In this document: one piece after another, positions 11,824-24,300 of the stretch
Layout: every line of letters begins with the position of its first letter
Numbering within the stretch: position 1 is the stretch's first letter
Assembly (NCBI GenBank): GCA_035048495.1
Contig: CM068548.1
Location: 5,755,464 to 5,819,463 of the forward strand
Reading direction: 5' to 3'
Source of the DNA: Euptelea pleiosperma
Taxonomy: Eukaryota; Streptophyta; Magnoliopsida; Ranunculales; Eupteleaceae
Length of the DNA: 64,000 bases
Notes under the pieces: generated by a model
What the model saw: only the letters and a program-made list of their open reading frames with translations
Told to the model about the DNA's origin: nothing
Databases searched by the model: none
Made by a program: the position numbers and the translations under genes

Positions 11824-11965
11824 AAGGTTTAAAAGGGACCGTTATATAAGGTATAACGGACTGGGGGTGTTACAGTTTTTTACTGTTAAAATGGTACATA
11901 ACGTAACGGGGGAGGTCCGGATCTGTTATAACGGCCGTTGTCTTCGTTATAACAACCCTTAGCAA
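11824..11965. repeat. Family C copy 2
   Basis: Starts CAAGGTTTAAAAGGGACCG and continues with GTATAACGGACTGGGGGTGTTAC, the same core as copy 6 near 53010. Ends in CCGTTATAACGGCCGTTG-type sequence. Confidence 0.6.
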
Positions 11966-12486
11966 CCAAAAGGAATAGTTCAAATTTCAAAAAAAAAAAA
12001 AAAAAATGATTGATATGGTCTATGGTCTATGATATTGATTTTTCATTGGACCAATTTGGCCAGACACAAAAGACAATTTGGCAATATTTTTGAATGTGCA
12101 CCAACTGCGCTTTGTTCTCGGTAATTTGAGCCATCCACAAAATTGCCTCTAAACAGTGTTGGTGCAAATTTAGAGGAGCACCAGATTTTTCCTCGTAAAA
12201 GGTTTTGCCCCCGTTTCGAATCCTGAGCCTATGAAGCAAAGAGTTGCTGTACTGTTTGGTTAGACGGGTCCCCCTACCTTATTTTGAAGACTGGTAATGG
12301 GTACAAGGGACCCACCAAAGTCATGATGATATCGCGCCGTTCAATAAATGGTGCTTTATAGAAAAGGCACAAGAGTGGAACAAAAAAGAAACACAGAAAT
12401 TGGGGACAAACCTGGTCCATCTTTAATTGTTCTTCTTTAAGTACAATTTATATCCAGCCCACTTTCTGAATTTTTGGGTTTTTAAC

Positions 12487-12828
12487 CTGGGTCGGGCTTG
12501 GGGGACCCCAGTTTTGACACCCATTTTGACGGACCCGCATAGAAGATGAATCAATGGCTGATTTTTGGTGGGGATGATCTCCTCACCATATAGATCACCC
12601 CAACAAAAATCAGCCCATTCTGAAATTTCTAACCCCATCAAATGTGGTTTTCAAGTTACACGGTAAAAATCGACAGTCCATAATTCTTCAGCTTCTAAAC
12701 CAGTCTATGAATATTTGGTGGAGACCATCCCCACCAAATATCAGCCATTGATTCATCTTCTATGTGGGTCCTCCAAAATGGGTGTCAAAAATGGGGGTCC
12801 CCTGAGCCCGACCCTTCTAATTTTTTAC
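12487..12828. repeat. Foldback element, family B copy 1
   Basis: The left end GGGTCGGGCTTGGGGGACCCC is matched by the right end GGGGTCCCCTGAGCCCGACCC (inverse), and the arms continue through AGAAGATGAATCAATGGCTGA for about 85 bp. It ends 157 bp before the DUF828 start codon. Family B copies also lie at 21000-21620 (diverged), 33895-34195 and 56949-57310. Confidence 0.85.
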
Positions 12829-12985
12829 ATATAAACGAAAGATTGCAGCCCAAATGTTAAAGATCAAGCTGCTCTTCATCTTCTCCTTCTTGTCCTTGCT
12901 TGGAAGAGTTGCACCATTGTTCTCTTCTTTGTTTACTACTTAAAAAGATATGTAATTTGATGAAGCAACGCATGTGAGTTAGGTT

Positions 12986-14281
12986 ATGGAGCCATGTGCT
13001 TGTCACCCCAAGAGTCCGTCTTATAGGTTGGAAGACATAGAGGAAGATGGCCCTGCAAGTTGGCTACCAGTAGCATGTGCTCCTCCTGAAACTCCTACTG
13101 AGTCCATGGAGTTTCTTGCTAGATCATGGAGTCTCTCTTCTCAGGAGCTTTCCAATGCTCTTACCAACACAAATCTCCATTCTAATGTTGTTCTTGAGCA
13201 TGCTCCTTTCTGTTCCACTGGTACTGAGGTGCACGACGACATGAATTCGTCGACTTCATTCTCGGCTGAAAAAGTCGCGATGGAATCAGTAAGGTTTCTC
13301 GACCGTTTGATTTGATTCAAGTTTGGGGTTCTTGAGCTTTGATTATGTCCATTTTTATTTTAAATTAATCTTGAGTGAGGAGATTAATTCCATGTTATTA
13401 GCGAACTACGATTTTTTCATTAATCTGGGGCCTGTTTGGATGCGACAAAAAAATTGTTGAGAGCCAAACATATTTTTTTTTAAAATATAGACAATGCAAC
13501 CTCAAATTTCACAAGAATTAGGGGCAGTTCTGACATCGTGTTGCCAATTTTGTGCTAGAAAAAGATTGTTTTTTTGGCATGAAAATGAAAAAACTTTCAA
13601 AAATAACTTTTTTCTGGCGTAAAAATAGTGATCCAAACAAGTCATTATAGTTTGTTTTCTGCAAATCACAAAAATCTGCTTTCATCAGTGTTTGATCATA
13701 CTTTTTCTTAACTTTGCTGAAAAGTGAACAAAGTAGTAAGGGCATTCTTGTCATTATTTATTGGGTTTTGTCTATAAGGTACAGAGTCAACAGTTACTTC
13801 AGGCTCCAAACCCGGTTCATGTGAGCCCAGAATTTCACTAGTAACAAGTAAATTCTGTCTCTTTCAAACCGGTAAGACATCAATCACCCGAGTTAACCCG
13901 GCAGTCGAACTGGGATTGAACCAGTCCAGCCACTTCCCCGGTTCACTGACTCGGTCCGGTTTTTAGAGCATTAACTACTTCAACAAAGCTGCCTACTCAT
14001 CAGTAAACCATGGGAGAGTGAAGATCAAAAAAAAAAGTTCACTGTAGACAAAGCATATGATCTTAATTGTTTGATTTTAATCTATGGTCGGACGGTTTAT
14101 GGGCTACGTCATTTGAACGGTTCAGATCAATGTCTAATTTACAAATTTTCCGAGTTTGTGCAGGAATTACTCTTACTTCACCATGCACTCAATCCAGATT
14201 TTCTATCAAACCAGCAGTTACTCAAAAATGGGGTATTAATTCATCCCAATTCTTGATCTTCGTCATCATATTGATCTCCCA

Positions 14282-14312
<31 letters not shown>

Positions 14313-16677
14313 GTATATGGTCTATTTTGTAGCTTTACAAGAGCGTGTTGAGAGGGAAGACGGTTGGAAGATGGTTGAAAGATCAGAAGGAGAAGAAGAA
14401 ACAGGAGATTCGGACCCATAATGCTCAGTTGCACGCTGCCATGTCTGTGGCCGGTGTCGCTGCTGCCGTAGCAGCAATTGCAGCTGCAACTGCTATGTCA
14501 AATGAAACATCATCAGGTAGTAAAGATGATGAGCATTCCAAAACATCGGCGGCCGTTGCATCAGCTGCAGCATTGGTGGCATCACATTGTGTTGAGATTG
14601 CTGAGGAAATGGGCGCAGATCATAATCAAATCTTAACGGCAGTCAACTCTGCTGTTAATGTCAAGACCACCGGTGATATCATGACCCTTACAGCTGGAGC
14701 AGCCACCGGTATTGCTCGCTTTTAGCATTGGTTCCCATTGATTTCTAACCAAAATTTGGCTAAAACAACTTTCTTCGTAGCTTAAAAACTGCAATAAGCC
14801 AACTTTTCAAAGTTTTTGAGCACTTATCAAAAAATCGATGTGTTTGGCGAAACGAAAAAAAGTGCTTCTTCAAAGCCCAATAATATCCCTAGTCGCTAAA
14901 AAAAAAGCCATTTCGTAGCGGCTTCTGCTAATTGCTTTGTGGGAAGTACTTTACAAGTTTATCTTTTAAAAATTTTATAATTTCAAACTACCCTTTGGAA
15001 GCTCCTCAATGTTTTTTAAGTGCACTTAACTACTTTTAGTGGTAAAAATGTACTTTCTATCAAAAATGCACTTTTTACCAAACATCATAGAGGGTTTTTT
15101 TTTTTTTTTTTTTTAAAGAAGCACTTTTCTTGTATTGTTACCAACTGACCAAACAGTCAAAACATCTTAACTCAAGCACTTTACATATAAGTACTATTGG
15201 ATAAGCACTTAAGATAAACTTTAAGCTTACCCAAATGCAATGGTGTTTTTCAAATTGACCTAAATTCTCTAATAAATGCCCTACATTCTCCCAAGTGCTT
15301 CTGCAGGAGGTTTTTTTGGTCAATCCACAAAATTTAAAGCACATTCAACAAAGTGTGCACTCACGTGACGCGCATGGAAATTTTTTACCTCGCCCACTAC
15401 TTGATGCAAAGGGCATCACACAAATCAAGGGCTGCTCATAGCACTTTCTAATCTATTATTCTAAGGCTCTATCTCGCAATGTATTGATGGACAGCCCTTG
15501 ATTTGCGTGACACCCTTTGCGTCAAGCTATGCGTGAGGCAAAATTTTCATTAGGCACAGAAGAGAAGAAATAAGAAAGAAATAAAGTTATACAAGTTATT
15601 TGATGCAGCATTACGAGGAGCTGCAACACTGCGAGCAAGACTGCAAAGGGGATACCGAAATGCAGCCCTTGCTCCAACCGAAGAGCAGGTAGAGGAGGAC
15701 AAAGAATTAGACTTATCATCGGCGTTAAATTTCATTTCCGGCGGAGGAGAACTTCTCAAACGGACAAGGAAAGGTACGGTTCCTGCAAGACCAGTTCGTC
15801 TTGCCTCACCCATTTGGTTGAGGAGATGTCTCAACCCCCTATCATGTTGTGACATGTAGAAGGGAGGGCAAAGGATACATAGAGAGTAGGTCACATCTAC
15901 AAAAGTGTTACCAAAAAATAGCTTGAACCATAACTAATACTCTAGAAAAATTTCGAAGCGACGATCATGCACCAATCATTGCACGTCATATATACCCATA
16001 GTTTAGGCTTTGGTTTTAAAAAGTAACCATGGGTATATGTTGCGCGCAATCATTGGTGCATGATCGCCGCTTCAAAAATCTCACCACTTCAAAAAAAAAA
16101 TCTCCTAATAGGATTACCGTTGACCTCACCTCCACGTGCCGATAGATGATTGGGGATGAGGAAAGGTTATTCGTATTACTTTTGTGGTACTAGTGTTAAT
16201 TGACTGTTTCCAGCAGGTGCTCTTCACTGGAAGCAAGTTTCTTTCCATATAAATTCAAATGGACAGGTAAGAAAAACTCTCTATTCATTTTTTTTTTTTT
16301 CCATTCTCTCTCTATAACACCAGGAATGAATGACACAGGTGGTGGTTAAAATGAAAAGCAAGTACATGGTTGGGGCATTCACAAAAAAGAAAAAGTGTAA
16401 GCAAAGCCCATTCTCCGTCCACAATATATTTATAAGTGTAATTTGTGATCGAGCGCGTTTTGTAATGTTTGTAGGTGTGGTTTCGGACGTAAACAGCAAC
16501 ATCCAGGCATGGCCGGGAAGAGAGAGGGAAGAGGGTGGTAAGAAGAGAGCTTACTTCGGGATCAAAACAGCTGACAGGTTAATCGAATTTGAATGCAGAA
16601 ACAAATGCGAGAAACAAATGTGGACTGATGGCATCAGGCAGATGTTGCATTGCTGCACCAACATGATGTCTTTTTGA
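12986..16677 (+). CDS. DUF828/plant PH-like protein (VAN3-binding protein / FORKED1-like family), 7 exons
   Basis: Exons are 12986-13288, 14164-14232, 14333-14708, 15609-15773, 16217-16266, 16339-16396 and 16475-16677. All boundaries are GT-AG, phases agree, and the product is 407 aa. Family marks in order: [15 protein letters not shown] (41-55), the DUF828 entry motif; [16 protein letters not shown] (134-149); [20 protein letters not shown] (153-172), an Ala-rich helix; [15 protein letters not shown] (250-264); and a C-terminal PH-like domain from about 297 ([38 protein letters not shown]) to the stop. Family members bind the ARF-GAP VAN3 and phosphoinositides and act in vesicle traffic and auxin-dependent vein patterning. 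That role is inferred here. A small extra exon at about 13779-13820, encoding [12 protein letters not shown] before a GTGAGC donor, is possible and would keep phase 0. Confidence 0.88.
14286..14312 (+). repeat. (CAT)n microsatellite in intron 2 of the DUF828 gene
   Basis: Nine CAT units end 20 bp before the exon 3 acceptor, so length changes could affect the polypyrimidine/branch region. Confidence 0.9.
15387..15540. repeat. 154-bp foldback MITE in intron 3 of the DUF828 gene
   Basis: Arms of about 46 bp: CTTGATGCAAAGGG and ACAAATCAAGGGCTG on the left mirror CAGCCCTTGATTTG and CCCTTTGCGTCAAG on the right. The downstream duplicate of this intron lacks it. Confidence 0.8.
15943..16104. repeat. 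MITE family D, copy 3 (DUF828 intron 4)
   Basis: It shares GATCATGCACCAATCATTGCACG and, inverted, CGCAATCATTGGTGCATGATC cores with copies 1 and 2. It is absent from the duplicated intron downstream. Confidence 0.8.
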
Positions 16678-17641
16678 GAGAAGTTGTTTGGAGTGTAAAG
16701 GGACAGTAGACTAGATTTCAATTCACAAAACAAACTAAATAACAGATAAAATCAACATCTCAAACTTCCTTGTGTTCATCCAAAATTTCCCTCACAAATG
16801 TCCCACTTTCTCCAAAGTGCTACTGTATGAGGCTTTTTAGTCTATCCACAAAATCAAAGCACATTCAACAAATTGAAATGCAGATGCATGCACACTTCCG
16901 CGCGCAGATGCATGTAAAAAGAAACAAGATAGAGAACTGCAGCATCTTAATAATGAAAAAGCACCATCAAAGAGCCTCAAAGTTTCACAAGTTGATGCAG
17001 TGTTACAAGAAGCTGCAACTCTCCAAGCAAGACTACAAAGGGGGTACCCAAATACAGCCCTTGCTCCAACCAAAGAACGGATTGAGGGCAAAGAGTTAGA
17101 AATGTAGTCTGCATTAATTTAATTCCAAAGTAGAACTCAAACGGACAAGGTATGGTTCCAGCAAGACAACCTTGAAACCTATTATTGTTCTGACAGGCCA
17201 AGCTTCGATGGCCCCGGAAGTACATAATAAAGGAATCCATGTCATTAGCTTGAGGATCAAATGAAAAGATGGTCAAAAGTAAATGCAGTCATGATAAACC
17301 TAGCCCATGGCTTGAATTTTCAAAAGCTCATAATGCCTATGCTTATTTTGCCAAATGTGGTACTTAGTAATAATTGACTGTTGCTAGCAGGTGCTCTTCA
17401 TTGGAAGCAAGTTTCTTTTTATATCGAAATTCAAATTGGCTTGAACAAACTAGAATGATATGTAGGCGGTCGTTATAATGAATAGCAAGTGGTAGGGACG
17501 TTAGAGAAAAAGAAAATTGTAATCAAGTCCATACCCCAGGATACATCTAATTGCACCGTCATTCGGAATTGAGCTCTTCCCTGTTTCCAGGTGTCATGCC
17601 CAATGTCAACTGCAACACCCTTATATGGTCCAAAAGAGAGG

Positions 17642-19275
17642 TGTAAGGAATATTTTCATATTCAATTTGGCAAAGATTTCGTTTGACATAAAAACATTCT
17701 TGTAACCGTTCCCACGAGTACCAGTGTAGTGTGAAGATGTCGTGGTACGCATACTTCGCCGACTACGTGAAGATTAGAAGACATAGACAATAAGAATCAG
17801 ACGGTTGACGACAGAAGTCATCTGAGTAACTGTTCATTTGTCGGTTATAGATCGTGTACGCTCGATTAGGAAGGTAAATGAATTAGTGGCCATAGGAATA
17901 TGTTTAAAATGAATAAAATATAATGGTCAAACCTAGTTATTGGACAGACCCGAGTCTTAGTCAAAGATATTGACTTATGAGAGAGTCCGATCGATTGGAA
18001 CTTGTCCAATCGATTGGAGGACTCTGTAAAATCAATTAGAAGCTACGAGGCAGAACATGATAAATGCCCAATCGATAGGAGACCTCTGTAAAATCGATTG
18101 GAGGCTACGAGGCAGAACATGATCAAAGTCCAATCTATTTGACACATCTGTAAAATCGATTGGAGTCTACGAGACAGAACATGATCATAGCCCAATTGAT
18201 TGGAGACCTCTGTAAAATCGATTGGAGCCTTCGGGACAGAAACTTATTTGAGACCAATTGATTGGAGACCTCTGTAAAATCGATTGGAGCCTTCGGGACA
18301 GAAACTTATTTGAGGCCAATCGATTGGACACTAAACCCAATCGATTGGACTTAGCACGATCTGAGTCTTTTTCAGATCCGAAATTCTTGGTTCCACTCTC
18401 CCATGTTCTACAAGACTAAGGGTTACAAATTCTATAAATACAACCCTTCTATACCTTCTCTAAACACACACAGAGTGATACAATACTTCAAGAGATAGAA
18501 GAAAAGGTTTATTTTAAAGTGTCTATTCGAAAGAGCAAGAAGCTTGTTATCTCATTCACATCTTGTGAGCTTGTTCTTCTTCTTGATCAAAGCCAAGTGC
18601 TTGATCCATTCATCAGCTTAGGTCTTCCACTTAGATATTCGACCTAGTAGCCTGAGAGTACTAGTATGACTCAACACCTTTGAGCAACCTAGGGTTCAGG
18701 GTGAACTAAATCCTTCACCTTCGGCAAAGGCTAAAGTGTTGAGAATTAAGATCGGAGCAGCCGATCGACGGTAGGTTTGGGGTGTACCAAACTGAACAAA
18801 CGAACAAAGCTTCTTGGATGGAAAGGCGCGCGTGGATTCATAGCGTTAATTCAGAGGACGTGGTCGCATCGGCAGTAGGCCTTGGCTAAGGTTGGAAACT
18901 GTATTTGCAACAGTGCTGCATAGGTAACCTTTGTTTCGTTTAACTTTTCAGTTAGTGATACTTTCTGTCTGGACGTGGTCCCGTGGTTTTTCTTTGGCTA
19001 AGGTTTTAACGTAAAAATCTCTTATCTTGTGTGATTGTTTGTTTGTATTCCGCTATCTATCTTGATTAGACCAAACGACAAAAAGAAAATATACCACGGA
19101 GGTATATTCGATTTAAGTCGGTTATGTTAATCTTTGATCAAACAACTAAGACATGTGATTTTGTTCCCCTACCATAGACCAGTAAAACTGTGTAGGTATA
19201 ATTAATTTTAAATACCTAATCAACCCCACCTTCTAGGTATATTGGATTTAAGTGAACGGACCGATAGTTATTTCA
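17642..19275 (+). mobile_element. Solo LTR (Copia-like, 1634 bp), copy 1, with 5-bp target-site duplication
   Basis: It starts TGTAAGGAATATTTTC and ends GTTATTTCA, flanked on both sides by AGAGG (17637-17641 and 19276-19280). It contains a promoter-like TATAAATA at about 18434, a fixed block GGTAGGTTTGGGGTGTACCA, and a block CGTGGTCC...TTTTTCTTTGGCTAAGG common near the end of plant Copia LTRs. No internal coding region, primer-binding site or second LTR is present, so it is a solo LTR. Diverged copies are at 27107 and 44816. Confidence 0.85.
17985..18355. repeat. Array of the palindrome TCCAATCGATTGGA (solo LTR copy 1)
   Basis: At least ten full or slightly mutated copies of the perfect 14-bp palindrome alternate with the phrase GAGACCTCTGTAAAATCGATTGGAGCC (core shown), giving a period of about 60 bp. 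Confidence 0.85.
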
Positions 19276-19696
19276 AGAGGAAGGGAGCAGTGATCAGAGA
19301 GCTTACTTTGGGATCAATACAACTCACAAGCTATTCAAATTTTCATGCAAAAGCAAATGCGACAAACATATGTGGACTGACAACATCAGGCAGTTGTTGC
19401 ATTGCCACGCCAATATGATGTCATTTTGAGATAAGTTGTTGAGTCTAAAGGATAGAAGGCTAGATTTCAATTTCACAAAACAAATTAAATAACAGATAAA
19501 ATAAATATCTCGAACTTCGTACAGTGATATTAGGCAAAGTGACTTATCTACAAAATGTGATTGATGCATTCTCTTATGGGGGTTGCTTTTGGAAGAAACG
19601 ATTTAGGCCAAGGCAAGATTTTAATTGACAAAACTGCTGTGAATCTGTATCCTCATTCATGAGAAGGTCAAACCAGGTATGATGATGTTCTCTCAG

Positions 19697-21276
19697 TCAC
19701 TCCAGTTCCTTCAAGAAGTCAATATTGTCAACAAAAACCTGCAGGAAGGGGATAATAATCAAACCCAGATTAGAATCAGATCAGAATCATAAAAAAATTA
19801 ACACCAACTACTCATCAGATTTCTAGCTAAAGGAGATAACATAATCCAGCACAATTGGTTAATGTGGAAAGTGTTGGTTAAGAAATTCCAGTGTTGAAAT
19901 AACTAATGGCTTGTGTAGAATGGATAAAAAATTAAAGCATCTGTAGACTAAATTTACTTTCAATATTTCATCCTTTTAAATATTTAAGAAAAGCTATAGG
20001 GCCTAACGTGGTCACTAAACAAATAGCTAGCCTGAAATACTTGCCTTGTGGGTCAGGATTAATGCCCACTCAGGGTATATGTAAAATAGTGTCCAAAATT
20101 AATCAGTCCAATTGAGACACATCTGATCAATGTGGTTTGGTCAGGCAAGAATACCAAGTCCAAACTCTAACCGCCAACTTGAACACAGAAATCAAAGGAC
20201 CAATTCCAAGCCTAGTTAAAGTTATCTAGTGTTGGTAGTACACATTAATCCATCTAATCTCAATATAATGCCTGCTAGTAGTTTATGGCTTTTCTGCATG
20301 CTTGCCTCCTATTGTCCAAGGTTCTAAACTTCGACTTCGCTATAGACTTCGGTCAGTTAAAATTCAGAATTAATTCAAGGAAGTTCAATTCGATTTAGAG
20401 AATTTCTGTAAAAATTTGCTAACTTAGAGAAGTTTAAAGATTTTTTTCCAAAATGAGTTAAACGATATTAATCTTGCTTAGGTTGCTTTAAATAGTTGTT
20501 TTTATGATATAATAAGTTATAAGTGTTTTATCATGCTTGTTTTATCATATCCTTAAAAATCAATGTGTATTACCAACGTTTTGCTAAAAATTCTCCCAAC
20601 TTCTCTAAGTTAACTGTACTTCGAATTAAACGAATTAATTTGGTAAATTAATTCGACGAATTTTTGCAATTTTTGCACTAAAAAGGCTAAACTTCAAGAA
20701 ATTAGCCGAATTTTTATTGTTTACTTCGAATTAATTCAGCGATTTTTTGTAAATTTTTTAATACATGAACACTTTAATTCTGTCAGTCAAAATTCGGAAT
20801 TAATTCGGCTAATTTCGCCGAATTTTGTCGAATTTTAAAACCATGCTATTGTCAGGCAGTCAAGCTATTTGTTATTGAGCACCCTTGCTTCTGAAAGTGT
20901 CTATCCTCATGCATGAAAGATTTGGGTCAAGATAACCCTATCAAATGTGAGCTTAAAATTCCAGTCAAATGGATGGTCCTAAGTTTTTCAAATTGTAACC
21001 CATTTTCATAGGGCTAGAAATGTCAGAATGAGCTGATTTTCTGTGAGGATGATCTCCATGTCAGCCATTAACTTATCTCCATGTGGTTCCCACATACGCA
21101 TGTCAACATAGTGTTTCATTTTTTTCCTTAACTTATGCTTCGACTTATAAAATGACACACGGTCATGGAACCAAATACAGATGAGTTAAGGGCTGATTTT
21201 TTTAGGATGATGTATATGTGGGTCCCACATACACATATCATAATAGCAATTCATTTTAGGCTTGTCAAATAACCTG

Positions 21277-21315
<39 letters not shown>

Positions 21316-24300
21316 TGGGGATAAAATGTCTAATAAAATGACATATGGTCACGGGGGCCCACATGCGGATGAGTTGACTGATTTTTGGTGAGAATGATCT
21401 CCCCACCATGGAGATCATCCACACAAAAAATCAGCACTTTCTGAAACTTCTAACCCTATCAAATGTGGAGCGAAGTTAATGGTAAAAATGGACAGTTCAG
21501 AATATTTCAACTTGTAATCCACTTTTCATATGGCTAGAAATATCGGAACTGGCAGATTTTTTTGCTAGGTTGATATCCATGCTGAGTAGAATATCCACAC
21601 CAAAAATCAACCCTTCACTTATCCCTGTGTGCAGCCCACAACCATTAATAATTTTATTAGTCACAAGAGCCTTAGTTATTTTATCCCAACCCATTAAATG
21701 AATAATGCTTTTTGACCAATAAAACCAAACATAAACCAATGAAGTCATCAAAACCAATTGCAAGGAACACTTTATGATCAGAAGAGAAAAAAGTTTTTCA
21801 AGGTATAAGCATTAAGAAGTAATATGCTTAGAAGCTGTACCGATTTCCAACCATCAGGATCTAAGCAAGCAGTAATCTTGGTATTGATGCCTGGCAAGGG
21901 CCCAGGTTCAAGGGTAATCTTTCCACCAAAAAGTTTAATTGCTTCTGCAGTCTTATAAACATCATCTGTGCCTATTGCAATCTGGTATGACACAAGAAAC
22001 AAGTTACCTTAAAGGGATCCAATAAGATGAGCCTACTAGTGCAAAAAGTAATTCATATTTTCAACAAAAAAAGGTTGACAAAAATCTCATTACAAAATAA
22101 ATTCAGGAGAATTAAAAAAGGATCATGATAGCAGGGTGCAGAATTCAGTATCATGTATGTTGCTAAAAAGAAAATCAAGCTTTTCCACATGAAGCTATAT
22201 AGGAAATAAATAAAAAAGGAAGACTATTCACCTGTGCATAACCATTTCCTTTGTCGTATTCTGTGACCCCATAGTTGTATGTCAACTCCAGCACCGTGTT
22301 TTTATCTTCAGGACCATAGCCCATCAAGGCTATTGTATACTGGAAAATCAGTACAACCAAACATCAATCCAGATGAAATATGAACACAACACCAAACATG
22401 GCTCAGATAATGACTAATAATGATAACTTGAAAAAATGAACAATCAACAAAGAAAAGATGAAACACGTATTAGTCATTAAGGCACTGCAAGTCTCCCACA
22501 GTCAGAAAGGTGACCTAAAAGCAGAGTGGTCAGTTAATCATGGATTGCTATGCTATGCTCCTAGCCTAGTCCATGGAATTTCAAAATGACTGGCGCCACA
22601 TTCTTGGCATCCTCCCTACAAGAATCATATTCTGAATTTTAAACGTAGAAACATGCATGCACACAGATAATGAACGCATGTATATAGATCCATTCATGCA
22701 TGCTTATCTGACTTACGCCCCCCACCCCTGATACTGTGTTGGAAGGCAAGCATCAATCGGCATGTCCCATCTATTTTGGTAACAATATGTCAATATGTAT
22801 GCACAAAAGTGGACCCGGACTATGCATCAATTGTATGGTACAACAAACCTATACACAAGGGTCCACATGTACATGCATGCTTATGTGCATATTCTTATTG
22901 CATAATACATAAATGAATAGCAATAGGAATATCTGCAATTTGTCTATACGTGGAAGATCATACGTTACCTTGTACTCGGGATTATCTCGTTTGCGAAGTA
23001 GCTCCATGCCAAAAGCCTGTAAATTCAGAAAAGACATCCAAAATTTCAGACAGGGTGTGCAAGAAAAGGTAGAACAGAACTAGAAAGAAACCATTTAAAG
23101 TACAGATTACAATGGAGAAAGTGGTTTCTAACTCTTTTCCAGAACAAGACTTACCTTCTCATAGAAATTTATAGAGCGATCAAGATCACCCACACGAAGC
23201 ATTACTTGGCATAGGGGCTCAGGCGTAGGCCCCCTTTCCAAAAGCTCAAACTTATAACCATCAGGATCTTCAATAAAAGCAATTACTGTACTGCCACCTT
23301 TGACAGGACCAGGTTCCCTGGTTACTTTGCCCCCCTTGGCTTTTATGAGATCCACTGTCTTGACAACCTATGAAGGGAAACAAGTAGATACAAACCCTTG
23401 TAAATGTTGGCAAAGAACTCAAAAATACTTCGATAGTGACAGGATGGTGATTACATAACTCTTATATCTAAAGCAATGTTTTAAAAGGCATTTGAGGTTT
23501 ACGTATCGAGGCAAGGCTTCCCCAAAAAAACACCCTGAGGCTTATTAGAAAAGTGAAAATGTCCATGAGGAGTATGCATCAACCACTGACGCTTCAAAAA
23601 ACGGCATACAGCTCACACCTTCTTATAAAGCCTTGCCAAAGGCATGCGCTTCACAGGTATATACTGGTGGTGGTAATTTTAGGGTCATACCTTAAACAAT
23701 TTTGTTTATTTACTTTCATTTTCTCCCTCCAACCCTTAGTAGAGTCATAATAATAAACTATTATAGGTTAAATAACAAAAAAAGAAAAATCTCTTTCTCT
23801 CAATGAAACAAGGACACTCCATTTTCTAAAAATTTGCCGTGTCAAACACCGTGTTGTACTCACATGTCAGAAACATGCTAACACTTTTTCAAACAAAACT
23901 CAATGTATTCAAATATGTAGTTCTCAGTCATTATTTATAGTACTGTATGATTTCAGTGTATAGCAACTTATCCAAATACATTCTTTATATATTGGACACT
24001 AAAATGAACCATATCGAATAAACCATACATACATGTCTGCATATCAGGTTTGTGTGGGTCAGTGTACCGACACACGTGACCATGTCTTCGTGACAGCTTC
24101 CACCAAGATGAAATAGATCAAAGTTAAATTCGCAATTTTTCTTAGGGTAATTTAGTAAAACCCCCATTGTACAAAAATATTTTGTACTACCCCACTGAAC
24201 TTTCAAACTGATGGAATACCCCCCTTTGACCAAACCCTACCATCACTGTAATGCCACGTGTCCGTCATAACAGTGTAAAAATACTATGTTACCCTTTTCA

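Larger units (their letters stand above)
16756..19530 (+). pseudogene. Tandem partial duplicate of the DUF828 gene 3' half (pseudogene, split by a solo LTR)
   Basis: Sequence from about 15245 (intron 3) to about 16755 (3' flank) recurs starting near 16756. The exon 4 copy begins at 17001 (after GATGCAG) and reads VLQEAATLQARLQRGYPNTALAPT, but stops at TAG near 17105. The exon 5 copy starts after TAGCAG at about 17391. The exon 6 copy near 17475 carries a TAG. The exon 7 copy is cut by the LTR 17642-19275 and resumes at 19276, with TATGTGGACTGACAACATCAGG matching the functional exon. The flank after the stop (AATTAAATAACAGATAAAAT) is also duplicated. There is no promoter or 5' half, so it cannot make the normal protein. 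By eye the two copies are about 80-85% identical. Confidence 0.88.

Noticed and set aside
13420..13660. hAT-like MITE in DUF828 intron 1 (GGGCCTGTTTGGATG / GATCCAAACAAG)
   Set aside because: Suggestive ends, but the arms pair poorly and no flanking duplication was seen.
14067..14351. 94-codon frame with His run
   Set aside because: It crosses exon 2 of the DUF828 gene in another frame and reads through the CAT microsatellite.
16981..17110. A second working DUF828 gene
   Set aside because: The exon 4 copy has a premature stop, the exon 6 copy a stop, exon 7 is split by an LTR, and no 5' half exists.
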